A stretch of DNA of 64,000 nt, taken from positions 62,001 through 126,000 of the forward strand of contig NZ_FNFF01000016.1 of assembly GCF_900100315.1 (NCBI RefSeq), in the 5' to 3' direction. Both the position numbers and the translations under genes were made by a program. This document shows, piece after piece, positions 7,794 to 16,729 of this stretch; the stretch's first letter is position 1, and every line of letters starts with the position of its first letter. The DNA is from Streptomyces indicus. Lineage in GTDB: Bacteria; Actinomycetota; Actinomycetes; Streptomycetales; Streptomycetaceae. Below the pieces are notes generated by a model. The model had not been told where the DNA came from and did no database searches. It saw only the letters and a program-made list of their open reading frames with translations.

Positions 7794-9182
7794 ATGAGAC
7801 GACTACTGGCCTTACTGGCGACCTGTGCGATGGTCCTGGGCCTCGGTGCTCTCGTCAGCCCGCCGGCGGTGGCCGCCACGGGCTGCAAGGTCGACTACAC
7901 GATCACGAACCAGTGGTCGGGTGGTTTCCAGGCCGGGGTGAAGGTCACCAACCTGGGCGATCCCGTCAGCGGCTGGACCCTGAAGTGGACCTGGGCCGAC
8001 AGCGGGCAGAAGGTGACCCAGGGCTGGAACGGCACCTGGTCGCAGTCCGGCTCCGCAGTCGGCGTCACCAACGTCGACTGGAACCGCACCCTGGCCACCG
8101 GCGGCTCCACGGACCTGGGCTTCACCGGAACGTTCACGGGCGCCAACCCCGGGCCCGCCGCCTTCACGCTCAACGGTGTGACCTGCACGGGCACCGTCGG
8201 CGGCGAAGAGCCCCCGCCGGACCCGGACCCCGAGCCGCCCACCGGCACCCCGGTCGGCATCAACGCACAGCTCAAAGTGTGCGGCGTGTACCTGTGCAAC
8301 CAGTACAACCGCCCCATCCAGCTGCGCGGCATGAGCACCCACGGCATCCAGTGGTTCAACAAGTGCTACAACAACGCCTCGCTGGACGCGCTGGCGAACG
8401 ACTGGAAGTCGGACCTGTTCCGCATCGCCATGTACGTGCAGGAGGGCGGCTACGAGACGGACCCCGCGGGCTTCACCAGCCGCGTGAACAGCCTTGTCGA
8501 CATGGCCGAGGCGCGCGGCATGTACGCCATGATCGACTTCCACACCCTGACGCCCGGAGATCCGAACTTCAACCTCGAGCGGGCCAAGACCTTCTTCGCG
8601 TCCGTCGCCGCCCGCAACGCCGACAAGAAGCACGTGATCTACGAGATCGCCAACGAGCCCAACGGGGTGAGCTGGGCGACGATCAAGAGCTACGCGGAGC
8701 AGGTCATCCCGGTCATCCGGGCCGCCGACCCGGACGCCGTCGTCATCGTCGGCACGCGCGGCTGGTCCTCGCTGGGTGTCTCGGACGGCTCGAACGAGTC
8801 GGAGGTCATCGCCGACCCGGTCGACGCGACCAACATCATGTACGCGTTCCACTTCTACGCCGCCAGCCACCAGGACAACTACCGCGCCGCGGTGAGCCGG
8901 GCGGCTTCGAAACTGCCGCTGTTCGTCACGGAGTTCGGGACGGTCACGTACACCGGCGGGGGAGCGGTGGACCGCGCCAGTTCCACGGCCTGGCTGGACC
9001 TGCTGGACCAGTTGAAGATCGGCTATGCCAACTGGACGTACTCCGACGCCAATGAGGGCAGCGCCGCATTCAAGCCCGGCACCTGCAACGGCACCGACTA
9101 CAGCAGCAGCGGTGTGCTGACGGAATCGGGGGCGCTGCTCAAGAGCCGTATCAGCACTCCCGACACCTTCCCCACCAGCTGA
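7794..9182 (+). CDS. Secreted endoglucanase, CBM2 plus GH5
   Basis: The enzyme cuts internal beta-1,4 bonds in cellulose outside the cell. The 462-residue precursor has a signal peptide (cleavage after about residue 27, PAVA), an N-terminal CBM2 (about residues 28-138, with QWSGGFQAGV and WNGTW aromatics), a Pro/Asp/Glu linker and a GH5 catalytic domain. The acid/base is Glu288 in IANEPN and the nucleophile Glu380 in FVTEFGT. Leu7 is encoded by TTA (7812-7814), the rare codon read by bldA tRNA, so translation is likely tied to development. Two CebR-type boxes upstream predict induction by cello-oligosaccharides. The LacI gene downstream is convergent. Confidence 0.92.
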   Translation: MRRLLALLATCAMVLGLGALVSPPAVAATGCKVDYTITNQWSGGFQAGVKVTNLGDPVSGWTLKWTWADSGQKVTQGWNGTWSQSGSAVGVTNVDWNRTLATGGSTDLGFTGTFTGANPGPAAFTLNGVTCTGTVGGEEPPPDPDPEPPTGTPVGINAQLKVCGVYLCNQYNRPIQLRGMSTHGIQWFNKCYNNASLDALANDWKSDLFRIAMYVQEGGYETDPAGFTSRVNSLVDMAEARGMYAMIDFHTLTPGDPNFNLERAKTFFASVAARNADKKHVIYEIANEPNGVSWATIKSYAEQVIPVIRAADPDAVVIVGTRGWSSLGVSDGSNESEVIADPVDATNIMYAFHFYAASHQDNYRAAVSRAASKLPLFVTEFGTVTYTGGGAVDRASSTAWLDLLDQLKIGYANWTYSDANEGSAAFKPGTCNGTDYSSSGVLTESGALLKSRISTPDTFPTS

Positions 9183-9190
9183 CCTGCAGG

Positions 9191-9209
9191 GGGCTCCGGT
9201 GGTGAGCCC
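9191..9209. terminator. Weak hairpin after the GH5 gene
   Basis: GGGCTC (9191-9196) pairs with GAGCCC (9204-9209) over a 7-base loop, 9 nt after the stop. It is a short stem and a doubtful terminator. Confidence 0.35.
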
Positions 9210-9292
9210 GAGCCCTCTGTCTCACTCTGCGACGTGAGTTCCGCTGGGCTGAGCTGATGCGCAACCAAGCCTGGGTCCAAGTCTGCGGCGGG

Positions 9293-10318
9293 TCAGGCGG
9301 AGTCGCGGAGCACCAACTCCGTGCGCAGGATGACATGCCGCCAGGCCACGCCCGACTCGTCCAGCTCCTCCAGGAGCAACCGCACCATGCTCCGGCCGAT
9401 CTCCTCGAGCGGTTGGCGCACCGTCGTCAACGCGGGGTCCGTGCGCTGCGCCAGGACGAAGTCGTCGAATCCGATCACCGCGACGTCCTGCGGCACGCGC
9501 CGGCCCGCCGTGCGCAGGGCGTCCAGCGCTCCGGCGGCCATGGCGTCCGATGCGGCGAACACGGCGTCGATCCCGGGCTCCCGCGCGATGAGCTCCGCCA
9601 TCGCCGCATGGCCGCTCGCCTCGGTGAAGTCCCCTTCGGCGACCCAGGACGGCTTCGCGTCGAGGCCCGCGCGGCCCAGCGCCTCGCGGTAGCCGCGCAG
9701 CCGGCACTGGGCGACGTACATGTCGAGAGGCCCGGTGATGGTCGCCACCGCGCTGCGGCCGCTGTTGAGCAGGTGGGTGACTGCGCTGCGGGCGCCCCCG
9801 ACGTTGTCCGCGTCCACGTAGGTGATGCTTTCGTCGGCCGAGCGACGGCCCAGCATGACGGTGGGCACCTCCGCGTCCGCGAGCATGTCGGGCAGCGGGT
9901 CGTCGGCGTGCACGGACATCAGCAGTACGCCGTCGACCCGTCCGCCGCGCGCGTACTCGACGAAACGCTTCCGCTCCTCGTTCGTGCGTACCTGGGTGAG
10001 CAGCAGTTGCATCGTGGTGTCGGTCAGCGCGTCCGCGACCGAACGAATCGTCTCGGAGAAGAACGGTTCGGCGAATTTCCGCCAGTCGGGCTCCGTCATC
10101 ACCAGGGCGACCGCGTCCGTACGGCGCCCGGCCAGCGACCGGGCCGCCAGGTTGGGCACGTATCCCAGCTCGGCGATGGCCCGCTGCACGGCGCGACGCG
10201 TGGTCTCCTTGACCCCTGCGACGTTGTTGATGACGCGGGAGACCGTGCCCCGTCCCACGCCGGCGAGCGCGGCGACTTCCTCCAAGGTCGGCCCCGCTCC
10301 CGGGCGTTGCTTGCCCAT
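9293..10318 (-). CDS. LacI-family transcriptional regulator
   Basis: A 341-residue repressor with an N-terminal LacI helix-turn-helix (TLEEVAALAGVGRGTVSRVIN, hinge about residue 55-65 with NLAARSLAGRRT) and a periplasmic-binding-protein-like sensor domain containing GPLDM, FAASDAMA and GFDDF motifs. The ATG at 10318 follows GGGGGAGAAGG. It sits inside the cellulase island, convergent with the GH5 gene, so control of cellulose enzymes is the obvious guess. No exact CebR-type box lies upstream of its own start, so autoregulation through that box is not supported. Whether it, or a CebR encoded elsewhere, binds the four boxes in this island cannot be decided from sequence. Confidence 0.88.
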   Translation of the reverse strand: MGKQRPGAGPTLEEVAALAGVGRGTVSRVINNVAGVKETTRRAVQRAIAELGYVPNLAARSLAGRRTDAVALVMTEPDWRKFAEPFFSETIRSVADALTDTTMQLLLTQVRTNEERKRFVEYARGGRVDGVLLMSVHADDPLPDMLADAEVPTVMLGRRSADESITYVDADNVGGARSAVTHLLNSGRSAVATITGPLDMYVAQCRLRGYREALGRAGLDAKPSWVAEGDFTEASGHAAMAELIAREPGIDAVFAASDAMAAGALDALRTAGRRVPQDVAVIGFDDFVLAQRTDPALTTVRQPLEEIGRSMVRLLLEELDESGVAWRHVILRTELVLRDSA

Positions 10319-10529
10319 GACCTTCTCCCCCCACCCGCGAGAAGCCCCATGCTACGGCCCTGGATGTCGTTGATCGACCGGCTCCGGCCTGCTGACATGT
10401 CCCTTGCGCTCGCCCCGGATGCGGGGCACGCCGTCGGGTCGGGAGGGCCGGCCGGGCACCGTGGATCGTGGGGCGCGCGGAGTGTTTCCGGGGCGCCGCG
10501 ATTCCAGCCGGGCATCGGGATGGACGGCG

Positions 10530-10644
10530 GTGCTCGCGCTTGCCGAGGGCAAGCGTCAAACCCAGGCCGTCCTGGCTCTCGCTCGCCGCCGCGTCAACGT
10601 CCTCCTTGTGCGTGATGGACGGCGCTGCGAGCCGGCTCCGCGCC
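10530..10644 (+). mobile_element. IS110-family transposase C-terminal remnant
   Basis: Within the 393-bp gap between the LacI start and the VOC gene, the plus frame reads LAEGKRQTQAVLALARRRV followed by NVLLVRDGRRCEP. This matches the conserved C-terminal end of IS110/IS116/IS902 transposases (GKRHTQAVLALARRR-x-NVLWALxRD). No catalytic domain, full frame or terminal repeats remain. The rest of the gap (10319-10529 and 10645-10711) shows nothing recognisable. It marks an old insertion in the cellulase island. Confidence 0.6.
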
Positions 10645-10711
10645 GGCAAGGGCTGCCGCAGAGGAAGGGACGCGACATGCTGCGAGCGGCCAGTTGGCCT
10701 GACCGGCCCCG

Positions 10712-11149
10712 TCAGACCAGGCAGAACTCGTTGCCTTCCGGGTCTGCCATCACCACGTGATCCGGCCTGCCCTGCAACTCGTCCTCGCGGACCACGGTCG
10801 CGCCCGCGGCGGTCAACCGCTCCACCGCCTCGACCACGCGCGGCCAGCGCACCTCCCACGGGGTTTCACGGCCGCCACCAACCTGCACGTCGATATGCAG
10901 CCGGTTCTTCGCAACCTTCGGCTCCGGCACCTTCAGGAAGGACAAGGTGGGGCCCACGCCGTCCGGATCTGAGAGGTACGCCCCGTCATCCCACTCCTCC
11001 TCCGGAACCTCATGATGCGAGAACCACTCCTCCCAGCTCCCGAACCCTGCGGGCGGGGGCTTCTCCGCATAGCCCAACGCCAGCGCCCAGAACGCGGCCA
11101 GTTTCCCCGGGTACGCGCAGTCGATCGTCAAGCTCCACTTGGTCGCCAT
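10712..11149 (-). CDS. VOC (glyoxalase-like) family protein
   Basis: A 145-residue protein from the ATG at 11149, which follows GGGGAGGG at good spacing; an upstream in-frame extension has no ribosome site. The N-terminal TIDCAYPGKLAAFWALALGY and the C-terminal DPEGNEFCLV are typical of the bleomycin-resistance/dioxygenase superfamily type common in actinobacteria, with two beta-alpha-beta-beta-beta modules. Members bind a metal or small hydrophobic ligands, and most remain without known substrate. It is monocistronic, with no functional tie to the flanking cellulase genes visible. Confidence 0.8.
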   Translation of the reverse strand: MATKWSLTIDCAYPGKLAAFWALALGYAEKPPPAGFGSWEEWFSHHEVPEEEWDDGAYLSDPDGVGPTLSFLKVPEPKVAKNRLHIDVQVGGGRETPWEVRWPRVVEAVERLTAAGATVVREDELQGRPDHVVMADPEGNEFCLV

Positions 11150-11622
11150 GAGCCCTCCCCAGTCGGATGAACGGACACTACCGCGCACCTCCGACACCTC
11201 CGGGCCGCTTCCTCAAGCGTGCGCCGCGGCTTGACGAACGGCATGAGGAATCCCTACGCCCCGAGCTCTTGCCCGGATCACCCGGTGGATCAGCGGAACG
11301 CGCCCTCATCGACGGCCAGCTGCTGCACCACGCTGCGGGCGTCGAGCGGAACGAGTCCGCGCCGGTGACGATCTCCGCCCGAGCCCGGCTCTCGTTGTGC
11401 CCGTACGCCGTGCAGACCCCATCGAGCGCGCTCCGCCGAGCCGGCCGGGCGAACTGCCGCCGAGCGCTCCGGGCGTGAGGCCGCCACCGACCGCACAGCC
11501 CAGGAACCTGCGCCACTCGAGGCCGGGACCGGAACCGGGACCGACGGAGCGGAGCGCGCACGGCACAGCGCCGGCCCCGCGGTTGCGGGAGCCGGCGCCG
11601 GTGCTGCGGGGAGGCCGCAGTA
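11150..11622. terminator. Gap between VOC and LPMO genes, ending in terminator hairpins for the LPMO transcript
   Basis: 473 bp without a recognisable gene. Near its end, 11568-11580 pairs with 11585-11598 (13 bp with one bulged A, GGTT loop), and directly next to the LPMO stop 11604-11609 pairs with 11615-11620. Together they form a plausible terminator for the minus-strand LPMO transcript. The remaining roughly 400 bp show short open frames in several registers, none with a recognised motif. Confidence 0.6.
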
Positions 11623-12714
11623 CTAGGGGTTGACGCAGGTGATCGTGCCGGCCGGCAGGTTGTTGCCGGTCGAGGTGGCCGTGAAGCCGAAGGTCACCGT
11701 GCCGTCGGGCGGGATGGTGCGGTTGTGGTCCACGTTCTTGACTGTGACCGTTCCGTCGGCGCCGGTACTGAGCGTGCCGTTCCAGACCTGGTTGAGCTTG
11801 GTGCCGGTGCCCGGCTGCCAGCGCACGGCCCAGCCGTCACGCGCGGTGGTGTTGTGGTTCATCACCTCCACGGAACCCTGGAAGCCGCCGTTCCAGCTGT
11901 TCGTCACCTTGTAGACGGCCATGCATCCGGTGTGCGGGTCGGTCGGGTCCGGGGTCGGATCCGGCGTGGGCGTCGGATCAGGCGAGGGGCTCCCCGGGTT
12001 GCGGATGCCTGTCACCTCGCCGTTGCCGCCATCGAAGACGATGTCGGAGCAGGAGAAGAAGTTCTCCTGGCTGTCCGAGCGCACCCACTGGATGAACATC
12101 ATCGCGTCACCCGAGCGGCCCGAGGGCAGCGTCAGGTCCCAGTAGTAGTGGCCGCCTTCGGAACCGACCGAACCCGACTGCGGCGGATTCGTGACGGTCT
12201 GGATCAGCTCCAGGTCGCCCCAGCCGAGCGGCTGCGTGGGGGAGTAGCCGGGCTTGGACACGTACACCCGGAAGTCACCCGGGTGCGCCGCCCAGTTGCT
12301 GTGCTTGATCCGGATCGTCGAGCCGGAGGTGAGGTGCGTCCTGGGCCAGTCGCTGCGGGCCGCGTTGTAGCCGGTGAAGTTGTACGGGGAGCGGTCGCCG
12401 GCGCTGCACAGCTTGCCGTCCGGGACGTAACCCGGGCCGCGGCCGCCCGCGTTGGAGTCGAGCACGGCGAACCAGTTGTACAGCGCGGTCGCACCGCTCT
12501 CGGCGAGTGCGGCCTTGCAGGCGGGATTCGTCGGGTCGAGTGCGCCGGTGCCGGTCTTGGCGTCCAGATAGCACAGGTAGGTCCGCGATCCGGGCGTCAT
12601 GGTCACGCCGTGCGCCTGCGCGCTGCCCTGTCCGAGCAGGGCCAGACCGAGCCCGCTGAGCAGGGTGGCCAGGGCGGCGAGGAAGGACACTAAGCGTCTC
12701 TTGCTTCGAGTCAT
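11623..12714 (-). CDS. Cellulose-active lytic polysaccharide monooxygenase, AA10 plus CBM2
   Basis: A copper enzyme that cleaves crystalline cellulose oxidatively. The 363-residue precursor has a 34-residue signal peptide ending QGSAQA, so the mature protein begins with His35, the first copper-brace ligand. The second is His144 (WAAHPGDF) and the axial aromatic is Phe219 (ENFFSC). These are the same numbers as in S. coelicolor CelS2 (ScLPMO10C), to which the sequence is very similar. A Pro/Thr/Asp linker leads to a C-terminal CBM2 (about residues 262-363). Leu8 is a TTA codon (12691-12693), implying bldA dependence. It lies 51 nt after the GH6 gene on the same strand, so the two are probably cotranscribed. 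Confidence 0.95.
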   Translation of the reverse strand: MTRSKRRLVSFLAALATLLSGLGLALLGQGSAQAHGVTMTPGSRTYLCYLDAKTGTGALDPTNPACKAALAESGATALYNWFAVLDSNAGGRGPGYVPDGKLCSAGDRSPYNFTGYNAARSDWPRTHLTSGSTIRIKHSNWAAHPGDFRVYVSKPGYSPTQPLGWGDLELIQTVTNPPQSGSVGSEGGHYYWDLTLPSGRSGDAMMFIQWVRSDSQENFFSCSDIVFDGGNGEVTGIRNPGSPSPDPTPTPDPTPDPTDPHTGCMAVYKVTNSWNGGFQGSVEVMNHNTTARDGWAVRWQPGTGTKLNQVWNGTLSTGADGTVTVKNVDHNRTIPPDGTVTFGFTATSTGNNLPAGTITCVNP

Positions 12715-12765
12715 CGTGTTGTCTCCTGTCAGGGGGGTGGTGGCGCTCCTAGGGGTTGGGGCTGG

Positions 12766-14988
12766 TCAGGAGGGCGGAGTGCCCCATGCCAGGCTGCTGT
12801 TGAGGTACGCGGGGATCTTCGTGGCGTCGGCGTAGGAGGTGGCGGTGGTGCGGCTGTAGTCGCCGGCCTCGTCGAACGCGGACCAGTCGGACTTGCTCAT
12901 CCGCAGCTGCAGATCGCCGGTGTCCTTCTGCGCGGCCAGAGAACCGCTCTTGAAGGAGACCTCCAGATAGGCGTCCGCGCCCGCGACCGGGGTGCTCAGC
13001 GGCACCACCCGCAGGGTGACGTTGGCGCAGCCGACGGCCGCGTAGTCGCAGAAGGCGTTCACCGTCGGCGAGCCGCCGTCCCGCGTGAAGTAGTAGCGGG
13101 CGGTGACCTTGGTCAGATCCACCGAGGCACTGCTGGTGTTGGCGATCCGCAGTCCGGGCCGGATCGCGTTGTCGGTGGCCGAGGAGTCGTTGTTCTTGTA
13201 CGTGACCTTCAGACCGCCGACCGGGTCGGGTCCGCCGCCGCCCGCCTCGGTGGTGACGCTGAGGGCGGGGGAGGCCGCGGAGACGTTTCCTGCGGCGTCG
13301 CGGGCACGCACCGTGTAGCTGTACGCGGTCGATGCGCTCAGTCCGGTGTCGGTGAACGAAGTCCCGGTGACCGGGGTGGAGTTGGCCTTGGCGCCGTCGC
13401 GGTAGACGTCGTAACCGGTGACGCCGACGTTGTCGGTGGACGCCGTCCACTCCAGGGACACGCTGGACGAGGTCTTCGCGGTGGTCTTCAGACCGGTCGG
13501 GACGGTCGGGGCCGTGGTGTCGACCGGGTCCGGGTCACCGCCGCCGTCGGTGGGCACGGCCGGGTAGGCGTTGCGCACCAGCATCGAGAACTGGTTGTGG
13601 AACCAGTGGCCGGCGAGCGGCGCGTCCGGCATGGCACCGGTCGGGTTGCCGCCGGCGTTGGGGGCGCTGTACTCCGGGTTGCACATCGGGTCCGGACGCT
13701 TGCCCTCCTCGTTCGGGATGTCCTTGCTCGCCCCGTCCGACTCACCCGGCGGCTTGACCCACAGGAACGCGTCGAGGTGCGAGTCCGGGTAGTCGCTGGG
13801 CGCGCCCTGCGGTGGCCGGCCGAGGCCCGCGCCGTTGACGTTGCACCACAGGCCGCGGTGGGCGCGGCGGTCCACCTTGGACTGGGTGACGTAGGTGTCG
13901 AGGACGGTGCTGGTGGACTCGGCGGTGGGCCGGTCGGCGCCGCCCCAGCCGTTGCGGGAGGTGTCGACCACCATGCCGGTGGAGGCGGGCCAGCCCTGGG
14001 AGACCAGCGCGGCGTGCACGGCCTTGGTGAAGTCCGACTCGTCGAAGTTCGCGTTCCACTCGTAGTACTTGCCCGAGCGGATCTGGTTGCCGCCGACCGT
14101 CTTGTTCGGGTCGGGCAGGAACGGCTCGGCGAGCGGCGTGTAGTTGGACACGTTGGTGATCAGGCCGTCCACACTGCCCAGACCGGCCGTGGTGCCCTTG
14201 ACGACGTCCGTGTACAGCTGGGTCGTCTGGGAAAGGTTGGTGTCCCAGCCGAGCCAGCCCGAGTGGGCGAAGTCCATGTAGGTGTACACGTTCGGGATGG
14301 CGTGCAGCTTGTTCAGCGCGTACCGGATGGCGTCGACCTGGATGCCGCTGCTCTTGGCCTGGGCGCACTCCGGGTCGGCGAGATTGGTGACCAGGTTGGG
14401 CAGGCCGTCCGGCTCGATCACCGTGGTGATGCGGATGTCCTGGTACTTCGGATTGGCGAAGACCTTGGCGATCTCGTCGATGTACTCGGTCTTGTAGCGC
14501 GCCAACCCGGCTGCGGTCAGCGGGAGTTCACCGTTGGAGGCGAGGGCCGCGCAGTCGCGCCCCGGCAGGTCGTACACGACGAACGTGGCGACGAGCGGTT
14601 GCCCCGGCTTCTTCTGCGCGAGCGCCAGGTCCAGGTGGTCGGCGAGGGACTTGCGGCCCGCGTTGACCGCGCCGCCGTGGATGGCGGCGATCCGGTCCAG
14701 CCAGACGGCCGTCGGATAGCTCTTGACCTTCTCCATCTTGGCCTTGAGCGTGGCGTCGGAGGTCTGGGCGATGGAGGTGTCGACGAGACCGGCGTAGTCC
14801 GGGTTCAGGTAGAACGAGGCGCCGGCGAACGGGTTGTCCACGTGCGGCTCGGCGGCGGAGGCCGGCGGCGCGGTGGTCAGCTGCCCGGCGGCGCCCAGCA
14901 GGAGCGTGCTCAACGCGGCGGCCAGGAAGGCCAGTCTGCGGCGCGGCCTGCGCGGCCGGGCGTCGGGGCGTCTGGTTCGGTCGGTCAT
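12766..14988 (-). CDS. Secreted GH6 cellobiohydrolase/endoglucanase with Fn3 and CBM3
   Basis: 740 residues: signal peptide with an arginine-rich N-region (a possible Tat signal), GH6 catalytic domain (about residues 47-480), a fibronectin type III domain (about 492-580) and a C-terminal CBM3 (about 590-740, with RYYFT, CDYAAVGC and DYSRT). The catalytic acid is probably Asp194 in VIEPDGLPN, inside the family signature. The domain length and loops resemble bacterial Cel6B exoglucanases, so a non-reducing-end cellobiohydrolase is favoured over an endoglucanase. The adjacent downstream LPMO would create new chain ends for it. No exact CebR box lies upstream, only a poor match (CCGGAGCGCTCCCG, 15232-15245). 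Confidence 0.9.
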   Translation of the reverse strand: MTDRTRRPDARPRRPRRRLAFLAAALSTLLLGAAGQLTTAPPASAAEPHVDNPFAGASFYLNPDYAGLVDTSIAQTSDATLKAKMEKVKSYPTAVWLDRIAAIHGGAVNAGRKSLADHLDLALAQKKPGQPLVATFVVYDLPGRDCAALASNGELPLTAAGLARYKTEYIDEIAKVFANPKYQDIRITTVIEPDGLPNLVTNLADPECAQAKSSGIQVDAIRYALNKLHAIPNVYTYMDFAHSGWLGWDTNLSQTTQLYTDVVKGTTAGLGSVDGLITNVSNYTPLAEPFLPDPNKTVGGNQIRSGKYYEWNANFDESDFTKAVHAALVSQGWPASTGMVVDTSRNGWGGADRPTAESTSTVLDTYVTQSKVDRRAHRGLWCNVNGAGLGRPPQGAPSDYPDSHLDAFLWVKPPGESDGASKDIPNEEGKRPDPMCNPEYSAPNAGGNPTGAMPDAPLAGHWFHNQFSMLVRNAYPAVPTDGGGDPDPVDTTAPTVPTGLKTTAKTSSSVSLEWTASTDNVGVTGYDVYRDGAKANSTPVTGTSFTDTGLSASTAYSYTVRARDAAGNVSAASPALSVTTEAGGGGPDPVGGLKVTYKNNDSSATDNAIRPGLRIANTSSASVDLTKVTARYYFTRDGGSPTVNAFCDYAAVGCANVTLRVVPLSTPVAGADAYLEVSFKSGSLAAQKDTGDLQLRMSKSDWSAFDEAGDYSRTTATSYADATKIPAYLNSSLAWGTPPS

Positions 14989-15333
14989 GATGCTCTCCGC
15001 GATAGGGGGGTGGGTGACGGTGTGCGGGGATCTCCGTGCTCAACCGGGGGAGGATCGGGGGCTGTCAGGCGGGCGTGTGTCGCGGCGACGGCGCGAGGAG
15101 GGGAGTCGGGGATCTGGAAAGCGGGGTTACGCGTGTGTGGGGCAGGTTCATAGCGGCGCTTTCTGGGAGCAGCGGGCAGGAGAAGGTGCGCTCCGGAGCC
15201 GACCCTCGGTGTAGGGGTGGGCAGATCGGATCCGGAGCGCTCCCGTGCGGTGCCGGGCCGGCCTCGGCCGTCGGCGATGCCGGGCATCCTGGGTGGGACG
15301 ACAGGCCCGGCGAGGCCGGCCCGACACCGCGGC
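14989..15333. terminator. Gap between GH6 and GH12 genes with terminator hairpin of the GH12 transcript
   Basis: 345 bp without a gene. The inverted repeat GGGCCGGCCTCG (15255-15266) with its complement at 15311-15322 encloses a smaller GATGCC/GGCATC hairpin and lies 11 bp past the GH12 stop, so it is a likely terminator for that minus-strand gene. The GH6 promoter must also lie here. CCGGAGCGCTCCCG at 15232-15245 keeps the core of the CebR box but misses three of 14 positions. Confidence 0.55.
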
Positions 15334-16461
15334 TCAGGTGACGGAGCAGGCGGTGCCGTTCAGCGTGAAGCCGGACGGCTCGGCGAAGCTGCCGCCGTAG
15401 GTTCCCTGGAACCCGAAGGACTGGGTGCCGCCCGCCGTGATCCGCGCGTTGTGCGCCACGGGGCTCGCCGTCACGGCGCCGGTCGACCCTGAAAGGGTCG
15501 CGTTCCAGGCGTTGGTGATCCGCTGGCCGGACGGCAGCGTGAAGCCGAGCTTCCAGCCGTCCACGGCGGTCGTGCCGGTGTTCTTGACGGTCACGTCGGC
15601 GGTGAAGCCGCCCTGCCAGACGTTGCTCGCGTACGTCACCTGGCAGCCGGTCGCCGGGGTGCCGGGACCACCCGGATCGCCGCCGGTGTTCACGGTGGAG
15701 GAGAAGGAGTTCACCGCGAGCCCGGCGCCGCTCTGCCACGGCTCGAACCCGGCCTGAACGCTCGTCAGATACCAGTTGTCCTGCGCCATGCCACGGGCCA
15801 CGGTCTGGTCGATGAAGTCCTTGACGTCGAAGCTCCAGCTGCTGATCGCCGAGGGGGCGACGAAGGAGATCACGTCGTTGGAGCCGTTGCTCCCGGTCCA
15901 CACCTCCCAGGTGCGGCCGCCGACGGAGGCGGTGCCGACGGGGGACCCGATCGGCTGGATCGGACCGACCCGGTTGAACCAGATCATGATCTCGGTCCGG
16001 TTGACGCCGTCGGTGCGGGGCGTCGGGTCCAGCCAGATGTCGTACGCGGCGTTGTACACGGCGCCCGGGACATAGCCGTACGAGATGCTGCTGGGCGCGC
16101 TGGAGATGGTGCTGACCTGCACCGGGAGGTTCGTGCCCGGCGAACAGTTGGTGTAGTGGCAGCCGTTGAAGACCGAGGGGTACGACTTCGGCGCGCCGTT
16201 GGTGGGCACCGAGCCGTCGGCCTGGCTGACGCGGAAGCCGGTGTCGGTGGCGGTGACGCACTGGGTGGCGCTGGTGCCCCAGCGGTTGTTCTGCACGACG
16301 TAGCGGCCCTGGATGACGGTCGATCCGAAGGGCTCGCAGAGGGTGGTGTCGGCCTGGGCGGGCGTGGTGGCGACGAGCAGCGTCGCCAGGGTGGCCAGAG
16401 CGGCCAGGAGCGCGCCCGACAGAGCGCGGACGGTGCGGAGGCGGCGCGGTGAGGATCGCAT
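15334..16461 (-). CDS. celB: Secreted GH12 endoglucanase CelB with CBM2
   Basis: The 375-residue precursor has a 37-residue signal peptide ending TTPAQA, a GH12 jelly-roll domain (about residues 38-258), a short Gly/Pro linker and a C-terminal CBM2 (about 275-375). The nucleophile is Glu157 (NRTEIMIW) and the acid/base Glu240 (AGFEPWQ). After removing the signal peptide these become Glu120 and Glu203, the catalytic residues of S. lividans CelB2, so the identification is strong. The gene has its own well-formed promoter followed by two perfect CebR boxes, predicting repression that cellobiose or longer cello-oligosaccharides relieve. Confidence 0.95.
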   Translation of the reverse strand: MRSSPRRLRTVRALSGALLAALATLATLLVATTPAQADTTLCEPFGSTVIQGRYVVQNNRWGTSATQCVTATDTGFRVSQADGSVPTNGAPKSYPSVFNGCHYTNCSPGTNLPVQVSTISSAPSSISYGYVPGAVYNAAYDIWLDPTPRTDGVNRTEIMIWFNRVGPIQPIGSPVGTASVGGRTWEVWTGSNGSNDVISFVAPSAISSWSFDVKDFIDQTVARGMAQDNWYLTSVQAGFEPWQSGAGLAVNSFSSTVNTGGDPGGPGTPATGCQVTYASNVWQGGFTADVTVKNTGTTAVDGWKLGFTLPSGQRITNAWNATLSGSTGAVTASPVAHNARITAGGTQSFGFQGTYGGSFAEPSGFTLNGTACSVT

Positions 16462-16538
16462 GGGGGAGCCTCTCTCCGAAGGAAACGGATTCGACGGACG
16501 TCGTGCTGTGCCGAATTCGCCAGAAATGGAGCCGTTCT

Positions 16539-16552
16539 TGGGAGCGCTCCCA
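16539..16552 (-). promoter_or_regulatory. CebR-type operator, celB proximal
   Basis: Perfect TGGGAGCGCTCCCA palindrome, 78 bp upstream of the celB start and downstream of its predicted transcription start. Confidence 0.88.
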
Positions 16553-16564
16553 AAACCTCACAGA

Positions 16565-16578
16565 TGGGAGCGCTCCCA
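16565..16578 (-). promoter_or_regulatory. CebR-type operator, celB distal
   Basis: Second perfect TGGGAGCGCTCCCA palindrome, centre-to-centre 26 bp from the proximal one. It begins about 19 bp downstream of the predicted -10 element, so a repressor here would block early elongation. Confidence 0.88.
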
Positions 16579-16596
16579 CTCCACCGGTTTCGTGTG

Positions 16597-16625
16597 ACTG
16601 TAGAAGCCCTTCATGCCCCTGACAA
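16597..16625 (-). promoter_or_regulatory. celB promoter
   Basis: On the minus strand TTGTCA (16620-16625) and TACAGT (16597-16602) are separated by exactly 17 nt, a good match to the principal sigma factor (HrdB) consensus, placed just before the two CebR boxes. Confidence 0.6.
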
Positions 16626-16729
16626 CATGGTGGGCGAGAGTTCGTCGAATGGATTTCGAAGCCGCAGGTCAGCGCCGACAGGGCCGGCACCCGCGGCCGC
16701 GGCCGGGGAGCCGGCTCCGTTCGCTGCGC

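Noticed and set aside
15232-15245. CCGGAGCGCTCCCG upstream of the GH6 gene as a CebR box
   Set aside because: Only 11 of 14 positions match, with one half-site damaged, and it lies about 240 bp upstream. It is kept only as a weak possibility.
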